Positions 13,346 to 25,944 of a stretch of 64,000 bases of DNA are shown in pieces. Made by a program: the position numbers and the translations under genes. This stretch comes from Callipepla californica brunnescens (taxonomy: Eukaryota; Chordata; Aves; Galliformes; Odontophoridae). Location: NCBI GenBank assembly GCA_023055505.1, contig JALIRH010000019.1, positions 2,604,001 to 2,668,000 of the forward strand, in the 5' to 3' direction. The notes below the pieces were generated by a model. The model worked only from the letters and a program-made list of their open reading frames with translations. It did no database searches and was not told the origin of the DNA. Within the stretch, counting starts at the first letter, position 1, and every line of letters begins with the position of its first letter.

Positions 13346-15474
13346 GAATGTGATGTTCTTATCTTCAAGTTTTATAGAACTGCATCATACTGTTATACCA
13401 ATATAGTTCAAGAGAAGTTGTAGTAGTGCATTGAGTGTACATGCATGCGTAATTTGCTCTTCAAATCCTTTATAGTTATCATTAGCTGTTAAATGGCTTT
13501 ATAAGTGGGAATATAAGAAATAGGTTGCAGATAGGGAAAGAAAAACTTAATTTCCAGCAGTTTAGAACAGAAATATCAAATGAAGTCATAATTACTCTAT
13601 TTCCTTTTGTCTCTGTGAGTGCTATTAATTTATATACTTTGTCATGTTTTGTCTTTGTTCCATCATGTCCATTTTTTCCTTGTTTGTTTCACAGCAGAGT
13701 GTGCTAATAATGCTCTTTCCTAGGAGACATCTGAATCGACTGGTTTGAACATTATACATCACCCTTAACTGTTTGGGATAAAAACAGTTCTGAGTGAAGC
13801 TGAGTGTGAATAAAATGTTACCCTTTCTTTGGTAACATGGATAAAAATGTCTGCAGTACAGTCAATGTCTTTAAGTTAAATGGGTGCATTCTGTATTAAG
13901 CATAGTATTCCTTCAGAAAATTACTAACAAATATTTTGAGACAATGTTTTCTTTGCGAACATCAACAAGTGAATTATACGGGTAGAGTCTGAGCCAAGAT
14001 TTCTTATGGTCAGAGGGGAAGAACTCTATGAGCTGGCTAAGATTTTTTTTTGTTGAAATGAAAAAAGAACAAGAAGGCCTGGTTTGTTCACAACACACCA
14101 CTTTGTCTGGTGAAATTCTAGGCTGTTTTAGAAGACAGGAGGTTGTTGTTTGACTTACTTTGAAATGTAAGATGATTGTGTACATGGACATGCAGGCATA
14201 TGTAGCGTGCTGTAAGATGGAAAAGTTCCATTGGGCCAGCTTGGTCAGGAGTGTTTTAAGAACTTCTAGTTAGTAAAGCATTCAGAATTGTTACTTTTTG
14301 TTCTTATATACCTTTGACATATGCTTTAAACAGGAAAACACTTCTGCATGTATGTTTTATATAAAAATATAATATCATTTGTTTGGTTCTAGGTGCAGTT
14401 CTACATTTGCTGGTATGTATTAGCTAATCATTTTAATCAAATGAGATTTAAAAACCATTACCATGTATACGCTTTAGGTTCATAACCGCTAAAACTGAAG
14501 TTCTGTCACTGTGTGAAGAACTGCTAGAAAAGCAACTGCTAGGTATCTGCCATGCTCCCAGTTGACTGCTTTCCAGTCATTTAGGGGCTAGATTTTATAA
14601 CATGGGCATGATTTTATTATTACATTTTATTTTATCCAGTGCTCTTTTGTCAAGAAATAGGTCTGCTCAGTGCATAATTTATAAATATGTGAAATTATAT
14701 ATACTGAGATTATAGTGTGTTTCACTAGTGTAACTAATTTATTGTACTTGTAGAAGAAAAATGACATTAAAAAAAAAAAAAGCTTTTTTACTGAAGTTTT
14801 AGGTCAAATATTGCTGAAAATGTAAGGAAGCCATATTTGAATGGCCCATTCAAAACTGCAACTGCCTGTTTCTGCTTCTGTGTGGTGAAACCCTGACCAT
14901 TTAAATAAAAAGTGATTATTTTTCAATACTTCGTGTGTACATAACCTGAAAAAAAAAAAGACATTTCAAAGGTCAACTAAGCCTCACTACTATAAATTAT
15001 TTCAGTCTGAACAAAGATTCCTCACAAAATGTTCAGCTTCTAAGCAACCACCAATAAAAATACGTTCTGCAAGTGCAAATTTAGTCCTTTAGTCCTTTAA
15101 AGCCTTACTCGTGTAGGCAGCTCTATCAAAGCTAAAGAAAACATTCTGATGACTCAGGTTGTACAGGGCTGCGACTCAGGAAGGTAGCTTTCTGTGATGT
15201 TCAAAATAATAAATACAGACTGTAAGGTGAAAAGAATAGTTTAAAATCAGAGGGAGCTTCTTAATGGTCTAAAACTCTGTCTGTGAAATGGTGCTGATGA
15301 TCAGCATCTGTTCGATCAACATTGCAGTCTATAGTGGAGAGTCACATGGAGTGCACCATTGTTGTATGCTAGCACCTCAGCAGGAATGAACTGGAAAGAC
15401 AGCAAAAGGGCAATGGTGGACAAGAGGCTAGCCTACTTTGACTATATGAAGGTAGTCTCTCTTCCTCTCTACAG

Positions 15475-15582
15475 GCTTGTGTCTCAGCTGTGGAGAAACT
15501 GGTTCAATGGCTCCTCCACCTGTACAAACCAGTATTTCATCCACTAGAAGTATGCGTTCCTCTGATCAAGAGGGAAGATATG
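15475..15582 (+). other. orphan exon-like block with good splice sites
   Basis: A 108-bp segment is preceded by a pyrimidine-rich tract ending in CTACAG and followed by GTGAGTAC, both close to consensus splice signals. Its length is a multiple of three and two of the three frames are open. One frame contains a CxxCGETG start followed by a Ser/Arg-rich stretch; the other reads as Leu/Val-rich. I recognise neither as a known protein. It lies about 2.4 kb upstream of the LRMDA promoter island on the same strand. It may be an exon of a noncoding or alternative upstream transcript, or simply a decoy, since paired splice-like sites are common in vertebrate DNA. Confidence 0.25.
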
Positions 15583-16000
15583 GTGAGTACACACCATGTA
15601 CCACCTTGTGGTTTTACCTGCATGACCATAGAGAGGTTATGAGGAAGTGGGATGGAGAACCCACCTCAGCCCTACAGGCATTCTAAAACCAAAGGCTGCT
15701 GCTTAGTGATCTAGAATCCATGCCATAAAACAGGACTGATGATCAGGAGACTCAACAGCCAAATATACCCACTATATTTTTGTAACAGTGTAATGTATTC
15801 TAGCTTCGTAATAACATGAGGCAACAACAGGTGAGCGCACTGACTGGTGTATTTGAAATCTAAGGCAATGTTATAACGTAGTTGCAATTTCAGATTAGAT
15901 GTTACAAAGTACTTCTCCATAGGTGGACAGCTGCCGCTGCCAGTTGCCTGCTGAAATTGATGCTCTGGTGATAGAAACTCCAAAACACAACTGAGATTCC

Positions 16001-16042
16001 AAAACAAACAAACAAACAAACAAACAACAAAAAAAAAAAAAC
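16001..16042. repeat. (AAAC)n repeat with poly-A
   Basis: Tetranucleotide AAAC units run into an A tract. The minus-strand frames across it give artificial Phe/Leu/Val/Cys runs, so the 118-133 codon open frames there are not treated as genes. Confidence 0.9.
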
Positions 16043-17239
16043 TGAGAAATTTGCCCATGGTCATTGAGGCAGTTGGTAGCAGAGTTAGCACGTTTGAAAT
16101 GTAAGTTTTCAAAGTCCGGGGTCACCACAAGGCAGACATCTCTCTTCTCTGCTGCAAAGTTTGTAGTTTTCCTTTCCTGCACAGTAGAACAGGCTGGTAG
16201 CACCCCTTGTTTATTACACACTACGGGATCTGGATGCATTATTTTATCCATGACAGATAATAATCTAGGCCATGTCTATACAAGAAAATGTTTAACTGGT
16301 TTTAAAAGAATGATTATAAGCCAGGTGCACTTAAGACAGTTTACCACCTCCTTAAATTGTTTTTGTAATTTACAAAATTCAGCTAAACTGATTGAAAAGA
16401 TGATAAAGTCAATTTAAGTCACTGAGTTTAGGGAGCGGGACCTGCAACTTCTCCCTCTAGACAAGGTCTTGCCTTGTAAGTAGGAGGATCAATGGCAGGT
16501 TAATGCAATTGGCAATGTAAGAAGGTGGAAAAAACAGACTTATTATTTGTCTGTGCTACTTGGTAAACTACTCAGGTGGGTTTTTTTTTTTCTTCAGAGA
16601 TCTCTCTACAGTGACAGCTAGCACTCTGCTAAAATTAATACTAATAATATGGATAATGATGTGCTAAATTGTTTTCAGTATAGTTATTCCAATTTTACAG
16701 GAGTGTAGTATTGAACTGAATTTACTCCATTAAGACAAATACAGCTGCCTATAGCAGGAGGCCACTTTGTGCTTTGAGTTATGTGGGATTCTGATGGGAA
16801 TCGCACACGTGTAACTAAAGAAGAGATAAAAAGAGGTAGATAGAGAAGAGTAGACTGTATTGCTTTGTTTAAATTTACAGTTCACATAGCATTTGTTTTT
16901 CTTGGCATACGTTATTTGCTACATGATCTAATAAATAAACACAGGCACTGATTATTTGAAGCATGCTGAGTGATGACCTGAACTAGTAAGTATGCCTTGA
17001 TGGAAAACTCTTACACAGAGAAACAGAACTTTTATTCATCAGTTTAGGATCTGCTTATTTGCTGTGGATGAAGGGTTTGATTCTTCTCTCTCTTGGACTA
17101 TTCAAGGAATATTAGATCTATGCAATGCAATAAAACATTTTGTTCACTGATTGTGTTTTGATTTTCTGCGTGTTGGCCCATTTCTCATTTTAATGCAATG
17201 CATTAAAATAACAGGAGATACAGGAGATGTACAATGTCT

Positions 17240-17261
17240 TCTTTTTTTTTTTTTTTTTTTT
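17240..17261. repeat. poly-T tract
   Basis: An uninterrupted T run of roughly 20 bases about 0.4 kb upstream of the LRMDA CpG island. Confidence 0.75.
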
Positions 17262-17689
17262 CCTTCCTGGGGTTCTTTGCTCATTGTTTCCTGTCCAGTG
17301 GTCAGAGCAAATGGAGGAATGGCTTTAGGAAAAGGGTGATGCCACAGCTGTAGCAGGAATATATTCTGTTGATGGGATGAGGCAGAGCAGCAAGTACAGT
17401 ATTAGTTTCTGCTGTGTTGGTGAATAAACCGTAGAAAGTGGTTTTCAGTACAGAATTCATATCCTCCTGCTACTCGTTTCCCCTCACAGCATGCTTCTGC
17501 TTTTCAGCAAGAGTGAGTTATGCTCTATTAGCAATAAAGAACCAGATTTTTAAAGGTGCTTAGGCAGCTGAAGAGGCAGGTAGGTGACTAATAGGATTTA
17601 GAAGCCAAGCTTGAGAAAAATGTCTTCACAAGTCTCAGAATTCGTTCAGAAAGCCTTTGATTTCCCCACTCTGCCCATCCAACAGTAAG

Positions 17690-18620
17690 TGGAAAGCAAC
17701 TCCAGACGTTCAGAGGGAAAGGAATCCAACCCGTCGCTGCCCACCCGACAGCACTTTCCAGAACTCGCTCCCGGGGCCGGTCCTGGCACGGCTCCATCGC
17801 TCGGGGTCCCTGCAGGGCTCCAAGCCGTAGTGCTTCACCTGGCGGCGGGGCCGGCCGGGAGCCGAGGGGCCGCCGCCCCCTCCCGCGGCCCGGGCCGCGC
17901 TTCCGCCTGTGTCAGCTGACTGCCGCGAGGAAGCGGCAGCGTGAGCCCCGAGCCGTCGCCGCCGCAGCCGCCGCTTGCAGAGCACCGTCCCGGCCCCATT
18001 CGGCATGGCAGGGCTGGTGGTGAGCGGAGCGCAAGTAAGTGTCCGCGTCCCGCCGCGCACCGCACCACCTGCCGCCGGCTCCTCCCCGCCCCGCCACGGC
18101 TGCCGCTGCCGCCGGGAGCCCCGCGGAGGCGCCGCCGCCTCCCGCCCGCGATCGTGCCGCCCCGCGCCGGGCGCTTGGGTGCTGGGGCTCCTCGTTCGCA
18201 GCTCCTGCAGACCCGCCTCGTTGCTGAGCTTTGTTGGGGTGCAGCTCGGTTTTCACCGTGACCCTCAGTTATGTGGCGGTCAGGCTGGGCGTGGGGTCCG
18301 GTGGCCTTGCGGTGTCCCAAACGCGCAGCAGTTTGCGCTCAGCCAGCCTGCCGACCCTGAGGGCTGTGGGAGGAAAGGAATTAAGCTTCGGTTTGCTCAG
18401 AAAATGGTATGCTGTTAGCCGAAGCGCTGCCCCTCGCCTTGTTCCTTTACTCTGGTTTCTGTTTCAGCGTGGAATTCCTGTAAGCGTCCATGTGATACGG
18501 AGGCGAGCGGCTAATTGCGCAGCTGCCGCAGGAAACCGTTCCTGTGGTCTCTGCGGTGCACTGTGGCCCAGAGGAGCGTTGTGTGTCCCCCTGGGCCTGG
18601 ACTGAATCCCTCCGAGTGAA
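17690..18620 (+). promoter_or_regulatory. LRMDA: LRMDA promoter CpG island
   Basis: Base composition switches abruptly to GC-rich, CpG-dense DNA around 17690 and fades after about 18600. The densest part (about 17760-18190) surrounds the first coding exon. No TATA box is evident just upstream of the ATG, which fits a CpG-island promoter with dispersed start sites. The 5' UTR probably lies within about 17930-18004. Long open frames on both strands here reflect high GC content and are not taken as genes. Confidence 0.85.
18005..18034 (+). CDS. LRMDA: LRMDA coding exon 1 (ten codons)
   Basis: The exon encodes MAGLVVSGAQ and stops at codon boundary (phase 0) before a consensus GTAAGT donor at 18035. 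The ATG has G at -3 and G at +4, a favourable Kozak context, and no upstream in-frame ATG is seen in the probable 5' UTR. The peptide closely matches my recollection of the human LRMDA (C10orf11) N-terminus, and the next exon continues that match. LRMDA is a small leucine-rich-repeat protein needed for melanocyte differentiation; loss of function causes oculocutaneous albinism type 7 in humans. It is reported to connect the melanosome-trafficking GTPase Rab32 with the Retriever recycling complex. Only the start of the protein lies in this window. Confidence 0.88.
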
Positions 18621-21600
18621 GCATAGTTGTCGTTTGGCTTTGTGCCTAACATCCCACCTGCTAGCAGGTTGCGGTGTCATACTGTGCCCAACAGACTGGA
18701 AATGTTCTCCGGGTGAAATGCCCTTCAGTGGAAGGCAATATGTTTTTGAAATGGGTCCGGAGGAGGGCCATCAGAGTGCAGGAGCACCTCACCCTATGAA
18801 GACAGGCTGAGGGAGCTGGGGGTTATTTGTACCCTCTGCAAATAAAGCCAAAGAGAGGTGTGACTACTGTTATCTGGCTTTAATTTCTGTTTTGAATATG
18901 TTGTATTTTTTTTTTCTTCTGAATTATATACAGTGTATTGAAGAGTCTGCGAGAAGGTCTGAGCTGCCCACAGCCAATCTGATGCTGGGATCTGTGGGAA
19001 TGTTTCCGAGTGTTTCTTTGGGATCCTGAGCTGTGTACCAGTAGTAAAGAGTGTTTGATGGTGACCACCTGCATTCAGTTTGAGCTGGAGAATTAGGCAA
19101 TGAAGAAATCTGCATCTAGTTCTCATCCCACGGGATGTTCTGTGCTGGGTATAGAGAATCAGAGAAACCTGCTGTTACTGGTGTGCCTGGTACCAAAAGA
19201 GCAGAGTTGTCTTGGGCAAGGTGTATCTGCTCTCATCTCTCAGTGATGACATCTCCAGATATGCACTTGAAAGATTATAATTATATTGAGGATATTTGAG
19301 ATGGATTCAAAAGGAAGAATACCAGATTGTGTATATTCAGTTGTTTATCTGGACAAATGATTTAGAACTGAAAGATTAAAAATGAAGAAACATTATTTTT
19401 TCTTGTCCAGACTGCTGAAGACTTGCTTCATGTCAGCACTGTTTGAGCAGAAGAAGAGTGGAGAAATAATACTCTTAAAAACTTGTTCAAGAATCCTTAT
19501 TGTGTATTGCATAGCTGCTGATCTGGCAGTTGCTGGCGAAGAGAGCTCTTGAGTATCTCAAACAAGTTTATGTAGAAGGGGTGGAGGTCTGATGTGAGTG
19601 GACTTTGTAGGAAAATAAATCTGTTGGCTTTAATTCAAAAAGGTGCTTGTACAGTGAATGAGCTGAAGCGGACTTTGTGCAAGTAGAGTTCCTTTCACGC
19701 GGCCTCAGCACGACAACTGTATTCTACCTACAAATACATCTATGTCTGATCTGTTTGTACCACTTGTGCAAGTATATCTGTATAGTATAGCAGTTCAAAG
19801 GCTGAAGGTTTACAGCTTCTTATATATTTTGCCTCTCATGTGCTTCAAAACATGCTTAAATGAACATTTTTCTTCAATTTCTGTACTTGTGGAACTAGAA
19901 CAGCTGAGGGTAGGTGAGGTTTTGGAGCAGTGGGAGAGCAGGTTGGAATCTCTTTCTCCATCTCCACCGCTGTGGGGGAGAGGAAAGGTGATGCTTGGTG
20001 CTCTTGCTGTGGCTGTACTTGCATGAGGTTGTCTTACGCTCCTAATGTTCATGGACATCGTGTTTTAGTTGCATCTGTTACATGTTACACTGAATTACTG
20101 CCTAATACAAAATATTCTGCTGCTAAAGTGGTGCGTCTCTCCAAGGGTTTGGAAGCATCTATTTATAGAAATCTACCTTTCTGTGGAGAATGAAGCAATT
20201 CTTGTTTGTGTACTTCATGTATATTGTAAAATGTGTTGTGGTTTTCCTGAATGAAAACTGAAGGAAAAATAAATAAATATACATACAATGTTTAATTCAA
20301 TGGAATGTGGAAAATCGTGTCTGTTATGTCCAAACTATTAGGATGCAAACCAGCCGAAACTTTACCTGGGTCCTTATATTTAGTTCCTAAAGTCATGTGT
20401 ATACCTAGTAGCAGAATTTATTGTAAGAACAGGTATGGCTTAACAAGAAGGAAAAAGTTGTTGAGCTGAACTTCAAGCTACCTGTTTTCTGATTGTAAAA
20501 ATATTCCACTGCAGTGAGGTTTGTTTGCTTAAGGTATGGAACAAAGTGAATTATGTTGAATGTGATATCATATGATCAGATTGCTGTCTTTTAGCATGTA
20601 GAAATTGAGATGATTTGCACAAGTACGTGCCATCAGTCTGATCTGCAGAGGTGTCTCTATTTAACAGAAAGTGAAATGGTATCAAAACAAAATTCCACCT
20701 TTTTGCATATTTTTTTTGTCTAACATCCTGTAGGCCAGTGGGACATGGTCTTGAACTTGCATTAGATATCTGGATAACAGCTGTGTCTTATAGATAGTGA
20801 TCTAACAAAGCGATGACATCTGCTTAAATAGCAAGTTGCCATTTAAGGGCAGCAAACATTTATTTAGCAAAATATTTGAAATATCAAATTTGGATGAAAA
20901 AATACAGACATGAAGAGTTCATGACAACATGTTTGGCAGACTTTGTGGGCGTTCTTTGTAGAAATCAAACCAGACCTCCAGGACAACACAGCTGACAGAA
21001 TACATTCAGCTTAGCCATCTTATTGTTTGTGTTTTTCTGGAAATATCATCACTTACTTCACCATGGCTGAAGAGAAATAGGGATAGACTATTTTTACTAC
21101 CATTAATTCTTCCTCTGTTTGTTGAAAGTAGTTTAGATAGGTAGGTATTGAAAGGAGGAGAGAGATACGTAAATATGTAGAGTACAAAAAAAGGGAGTGA
21201 AAGAGCAGTGGTGTTGAAGTCAGATATCCTTAAGACCTACGTCAGTGTCCAAACAAACCTGCATATTTGTCTTGAGTGGCCTTGCTCTGTCCCTATCATA
21301 TCACTGGAAATAATAATCTCCCCAAGGAATGTGTGTGAGAATGGATTAACTTCGTACTGGTTATGTATTTTTGGAGCTAATTGTTTGTAATGTTCCTTTA
21401 GTGGTTTCTGTACTGAAAGGCAAACTACACAGTTCTTTGAAAGACTCCTGATCTTTCAAAAAATATTCAGAAGAGTAATCTGAAGTAATGTTAAATTCAA
21501 GTGTTAAGAGTAGAATGGAATATGATATACTCCTAAAAGGAATAAATATGATGTGTTCAGTCAGATTATTTTTACCCGAAATGAGAAAAAATCTGCTATG

Positions 21601-21819
21601 TTGTAAATAGGACTAAGCATGTGTTAAGAATTAAGCCGATTGCATTGATAGAAAAATGAGATTTTGATAGATTCTGCAGCAGTAAAACTGATGTAGCTTG
21701 AAGCTGTAATGAATGTTCGTTATACTGTATGTTGTTGTTGGATCAATGAGATAGAGTCTGGATGGGAAACTGTATATAATCCACTTATGACATGCTTCCT
21801 TTTTGCTTTCAATTCTCAG
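18035..21819 (+). other. LRMDA: LRMDA intron 1
   Basis: A 3.8 kb intron bounded by GTAAGT at the donor and TTCTCAG at the acceptor. The first 600 bp remain CpG-rich; the rest is AT-rich. It contains one CR1 fragment. Open frames inside it are short and show no recognisable domains. Confidence 0.85.
18748..18835 (+). mobile_element. CR1 LINE internal fragment
   Basis: The words GGTCCGGAGGAGGGCCA, GGAGCACCTC, CCTATGAAGACAGGCTGAGG and GAGCTGGGGG occur in the same order as in the CR1 3' region (the 'gagcacctctcctatgaggaaaggctgagggagctggg' segment). Both the upstream RT-coding part and the 3' tail are missing, so this is a short, old remnant inserted in LRMDA intron 1. Confidence 0.8.
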
Positions 21820-21920
21820 GTGTCCTACATTAGTCAAGACTGTGAAGAAATTCCTGAATTCCTGGGAAGAAAATACGGACATATGGCGAAAAGACTAGAT
21901 CTTAGCTTCAACTTGTTAAG
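21820..21920 (+). CDS. LRMDA: LRMDA coding exon 2 (start of LRR domain)
   Basis: This 101-bp exon begins GTG TCC TAC after a TTTGCTTTCAATTCTCAG acceptor and is read in frame directly from exon 1. It encodes [14 protein letters not shown], then [19 protein letters not shown], and ends with the two bases AG of a split codon before GTATGT. The segment RLDLSFNLL has the LxLSxNxL pattern of a first leucine-rich repeat, and the preceding [11 protein letters not shown] segment matches the LRMDA N-terminal cap as I recall it from human. The split-codon end means exon 3 must start in the complementary phase. I could not find such an exon, with its expected LRR coding, before the window ends. Confidence 0.92.
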
Positions 21921-23524
21921 GTATGTTGTAATGTGTAGGTTTTTCAAGTACAATATGGGACACCAACTCCAAACCCAGTATTTGTTTTTTTTTCCTCAAA
22001 ATAGAAAAATACACACATGTGAGGTACATTCAGTTGTTATTGGATGAGTGATACTGTTTTATTGATAGCTTGTCTGTCTCTTCTTCTTGCACTTCTGGAA
22101 CACAAGCAACGAGGTGAGTCTGTAAATACCTGTTGTAAATGTGGAAGATGCCTACTGTGATTTATTCTTTCTTCAACATGGAAAATAAGCAATATTACTT
22201 GAAGAAGTGAAGAACAGGATGAAATGTGAATTATTTGTAACTGAAAAACAAGTAAGTGTGTGCTACTCTGTTTCCTTTTCTATTTGTGGTTCTTAGGTTA
22301 TTGTGAATAACTTGTAATACTCTTTTCCCAGAACGTGTATGATTTTATTTTGTGCAGCTATACAGAGAAGTGCTAAATCTAAATGCAGTTAGAATTTTTA
22401 AATAAATTATAAATTATTTTAACCTATGGATTGAATTTTAATGCTATAGTATTCCTATTACTCATTAAGGAAATACTAAACAGTATCCATTTTAATGTAA
22501 TCCTTGTGAGAAAAGCCTGATGAGGTTCATCGCTGTATCTTTCAGATTTCGAACTCTGTGGGCAAGTAGGGAGAAAGAAGTGGCATATAGTAATCTACTT
22601 AAGGAAGTATGGGTATTTTTAGTGTTAGAACTGAAGATTCTTACTTTTTCCTTAGTTTCATTGGAGGGTAAGCCCAGAGTCTACCTGCGAGGAGTGTCAC
22701 ATAAAAGTAACATGTTTATGTCCTGTTCTCCTTGGGAGAGCAGTCTCAGGTGTATCTTACTTAACGCTAATAAAGGTTATCTTGAATTGCCATAAACTGA
22801 AAGACTGATTCCATAGGTAGCAGAGCAAAGGAGACAGTCTGTGGATTGTCATTATCTTAAACTTACCATGTATCTGCCTTGTGACTGTGTACCTATGAGA
22901 AATTGTAATCAGAAGAGAGATTATTCTCCATTGTTTTCATAGGGGAAGAAACTCTAAACTTAAAATATACATTTAAAAGATAGTTTGGCAGAAAAAATTT
23001 CTGTTAGCAAATGTGTAAGCTGAATGAAGAAAATCAAGGGTTCTCACTCCTGCTATGGATAAAAATAATATTGTGATTTGCTGGCTTTAATAATATGCTG
23101 CTATAATGCACTTAGCTAGTCATCCTTTAAATAGACACATAATGTGCAGTAGCTTTTCATATCTTCTATTGGATTGCTATGGGAAGAAGGTGTAAGTTGA
23201 TTGTAAACTGTCAGATTGTTAGGATTTGTTAGGTGGGAAACTGAAGTAGTTCTAAAAATCGGTGTATCGGTTCTAGTATTTGGACACAGCTGGTAAAGGC
23301 TAGTTAAGGCAATTTATTTGTTAGTTGAGATACCTGTGATAGTATTTCATCTTTAACTAAGCTATTTTTAGTGAACTCTACTGGATGTAACTTGAGTTGA
23401 ATCAGACCTGTAAGAATAGATGATCTGTAAGACTTAACTATCTTCAACTCCAGCTGAAGTCAGTGGAATTCTGTAAGCTCTTTCTGTGTTTGATGTTTAA
23501 CTTTTTGACTTGGATACGCCTATG

Positions 23525-23745
23525 AGTCACAGCCTGAAGTAGTGATGGAGCACCTGATGGGAAGGCAGGGCCAATCCAGGGGAGCTCAGGTGCATACAGT
23601 GCACCTGAGTGATGGGAAGGTGTGGAGCCAGGATCCACTTCGACCCAGGCCTCGTTTAAGGGTTGGCAGTGGAGGCGAGGGTATCTTGTTGGAAATCCTC
23701 ACATACCTGAGGCCTTCTAAGGGTAAGTAGCTCCTTTTCTTTCTT
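23525..23745. repeat. GC-rich unclassified insert, candidate interspersed repeat
   Basis: About 220 bp are clearly more GC-rich than the surrounding intron and have abrupt edges. The block contains a perfect 10-bp inverted repeat and, near its right edge, a donor-like AAGGGTAAGTAG. Composition and sharp boundaries suggest an inserted repeat, possibly an LTR or other family fragment, but I cannot name a family. A conserved regulatory element is the alternative. Confidence 0.35.
23585..23609. repeat. perfect 10-bp inverted repeat with 5-nt loop
   Basis: CTCAGGTGCA (23585-23594) and TGCACCTGAG (23600-23609) are exact reverse complements separated by TACAG. Each arm carries an E-box half of the CAGGTG/CACCTG type, the core recognised by ZEB and Snail family repressors. 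It could form a hairpin or present two mirrored E-boxes. Confidence 0.8.
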
Positions 23746-25944
23746 CCTGTGCCTGTGGCTATTGTGTTTGAGCAAGTCCTCTTTTGCTGCAGCCTACAAC
23801 CTTGCTGTTTTGCTGTCATTGCTGTGCTTTTCATTGCATTATGTCCTCTAACAAAAAGAGAAATATATAGTGCTGCACTCGTTACAGTCAGCATTGATCA
23901 GCAGCACGTGCTCAGTCTCTTGAGGCTTTTGCTGATGGTACATGACTCTGAGGAGTGTCTCCTGTGGGACTGTGTCTGTTCGATATTCTCTGAATTTGGA
24001 TTGTAAAGTCTTGCTAGCAAACAAGGAGATTTGCAGTTATTTGGGTGTGGGTACCAAATTTAATTTATGATTCTCTTCTACTGTTCTCGGAGAAGCAAAT
24101 TAATCTGAGCTGAGTAATTTTAGTTTGAGTGAAGGGAAAATTTATTAGTTGTAAACGTGTTAGTTTTCACCATGTGATTCATACTAGATCAGAGTACGTG
24201 TGTGTTCTTTGAAAGAAAACAGGTATAGTGGTCACTAATTTTTTACAAACAGTAGATGAGCCAGAGGAATGCTGAAAAATATTGCTTGCTGTAGTTTTAA
24301 AAGGAACCACCCTCGTGTACCTACTAGACCATGTATCGTATTACTTAAGTATCAGTAGAAATTCTGAGAACTTACCGAATGACCAATTTAAGATATTGAG
24401 CATGGAAGGAAGATTTTGTTTTTTTCTTTTTGTGGACACCTGTTATTTAAATTGCTGTGATAAGCATAGTTGCGCGCAGAGAGATTCAGCGTAACAATGT
24501 GTTCACTTTTTGAGTAGTTTACAGCGGACAATTCTTTCAAGACGGTGCTGTCCTTTCAGATCTAGAAATCCTGCTGGTTGTTAACTTCCAGTCTTTATTG
24601 TGTGTACTTAAGGGATTCTTGTCAGAAATATGAATTTCTGTGGCGTGTTTCAGGTGCCAGAAAACTTTCTTACACGCACGATATGCTTAATTTTATACTT
24701 GATTATACAGCTACTTTAGTGAATTTCACTTTTTTTTTTTTTTATACCATGATAATAGGGATAACTTGGTTGCAAAAGTTAGGATAGAGCTAGGTAAGTT
24801 ATTTTGCCATTCAAGGCTTTTCCCGAAAAAATGTTTGTTTTCAGAGGCTTGTCCAGATGTATTGGTAGAAGGGTGGGAAGATCTGCTAATACTGCGTAGT
24901 GGAATGGGAAAGAATTGCTCAAATGCGCTGTTTTATGATTTGTTTTATGCTCAAAGAACTTTTGCTGAATTTGTCCCTTAGTTACGTGTTTTGGTAGATG
25001 ATGATGTATATTTCTGGGATATATTATCTTGCTTTTGTAACAAAGCGAGAAATTATACTACCACCCAACTCCTCCTCTTTTTTTTATTGTTTATTTTTTC
25101 AAGTTGTTAAGCCAATATATTTTTAGATAATGATTTTTAAGAATTTAAGGATATCTTCTGATTTGTTATTGACTCTGGTAGCACTTCTGTCTTTAGTCTG
25201 CTTGTGCAAGTAAGAGTAATTATGTGGATTGAATGTTCTCATTTTTGGTGGCTTTCTAACTCAGATTTCTTTTTTTTTTTGTCTGTGTTGTAAACAAATA
25301 AATGCATACAAAAAAGGATAATTAAATTGGAGGTGGGTAGTGTTTGTGCTTTTATCTTGGGATATTTGTATAGAGAAAAAAGTTTTCATCAACTTCAGAG
25401 GTATTTACAGATTTGAGTCTCTTACTCACTATTAAATAAGAAATTGGGCCAATATAGGCACTTCATTTACTTTGCATCAGATGTGGTAAGTTTAACAATG
25501 TTTGATAAATACAAAAAGTTGTTATTTAAGAGAACTCTCTTACTTTTTATTTTACCTTTTCCAAAGAACTGCTCTCTATCCTTCCATACCCAGGCTGTTG
25601 TATGGATCCAACTCTTTTGGCAGCCAAAGCAAGGTGACTGCTGTCTCTTTTGCCCAGGCAGAAGAGGAAGAATAGGAGAGGTGAATGGAAAAAAGGAACT
25701 TAGTATGCAGAGGGTGGGGGGAAAAGGAGTTACAGTGCGTATGAAACAAAGGGGAACTCTTCGTGTATTTGAAAGCATGGCAGTTGTAATCAACAAGATA
25801 TGGTAGTGCCCTTTTCAGTCTCCTGTTCACACTCCCTCAGCTCCAGGTTGCTGCAGTCCTCTTGTGAATTATTTCTTATGCTGTTTTCTTTACACACTTT
25901 GTTTAAACAATTTCTAATGTTTTTCGTCTTCTTTTGGTCTACTG

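Larger units (their letters stand above)
880..17689. other. intergenic region between the left CpG island and LRMDA
   Basis: About 17 kb of mostly AT-rich DNA without a recognisable gene. It contains the simple repeats, one CR1 3' end and one exon-like block listed separately. Open frames here are short, lack family signatures, and several are made of homopolymer or microsatellite codons. Stretches such as about 2690-3400 look like plain single-copy DNA that could hold regulatory elements, but nothing in the sequence alone proves it. Confidence 0.6.

Noticed and set aside
15711..16251. two overlapping minus-strand frames of 118-133 codons
   Set aside because: Both cross the (AAAC)n repeat and share artificial Phe/Leu/Val/Cys runs.
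17835..18320. 161-codon minus-strand open frame over the LRMDA promoter
   Set aside because: GC-rich CpG-island DNA depletes stop codons; the Arg/Ala/Gly-rich product is a composition artefact opposite exon 1.
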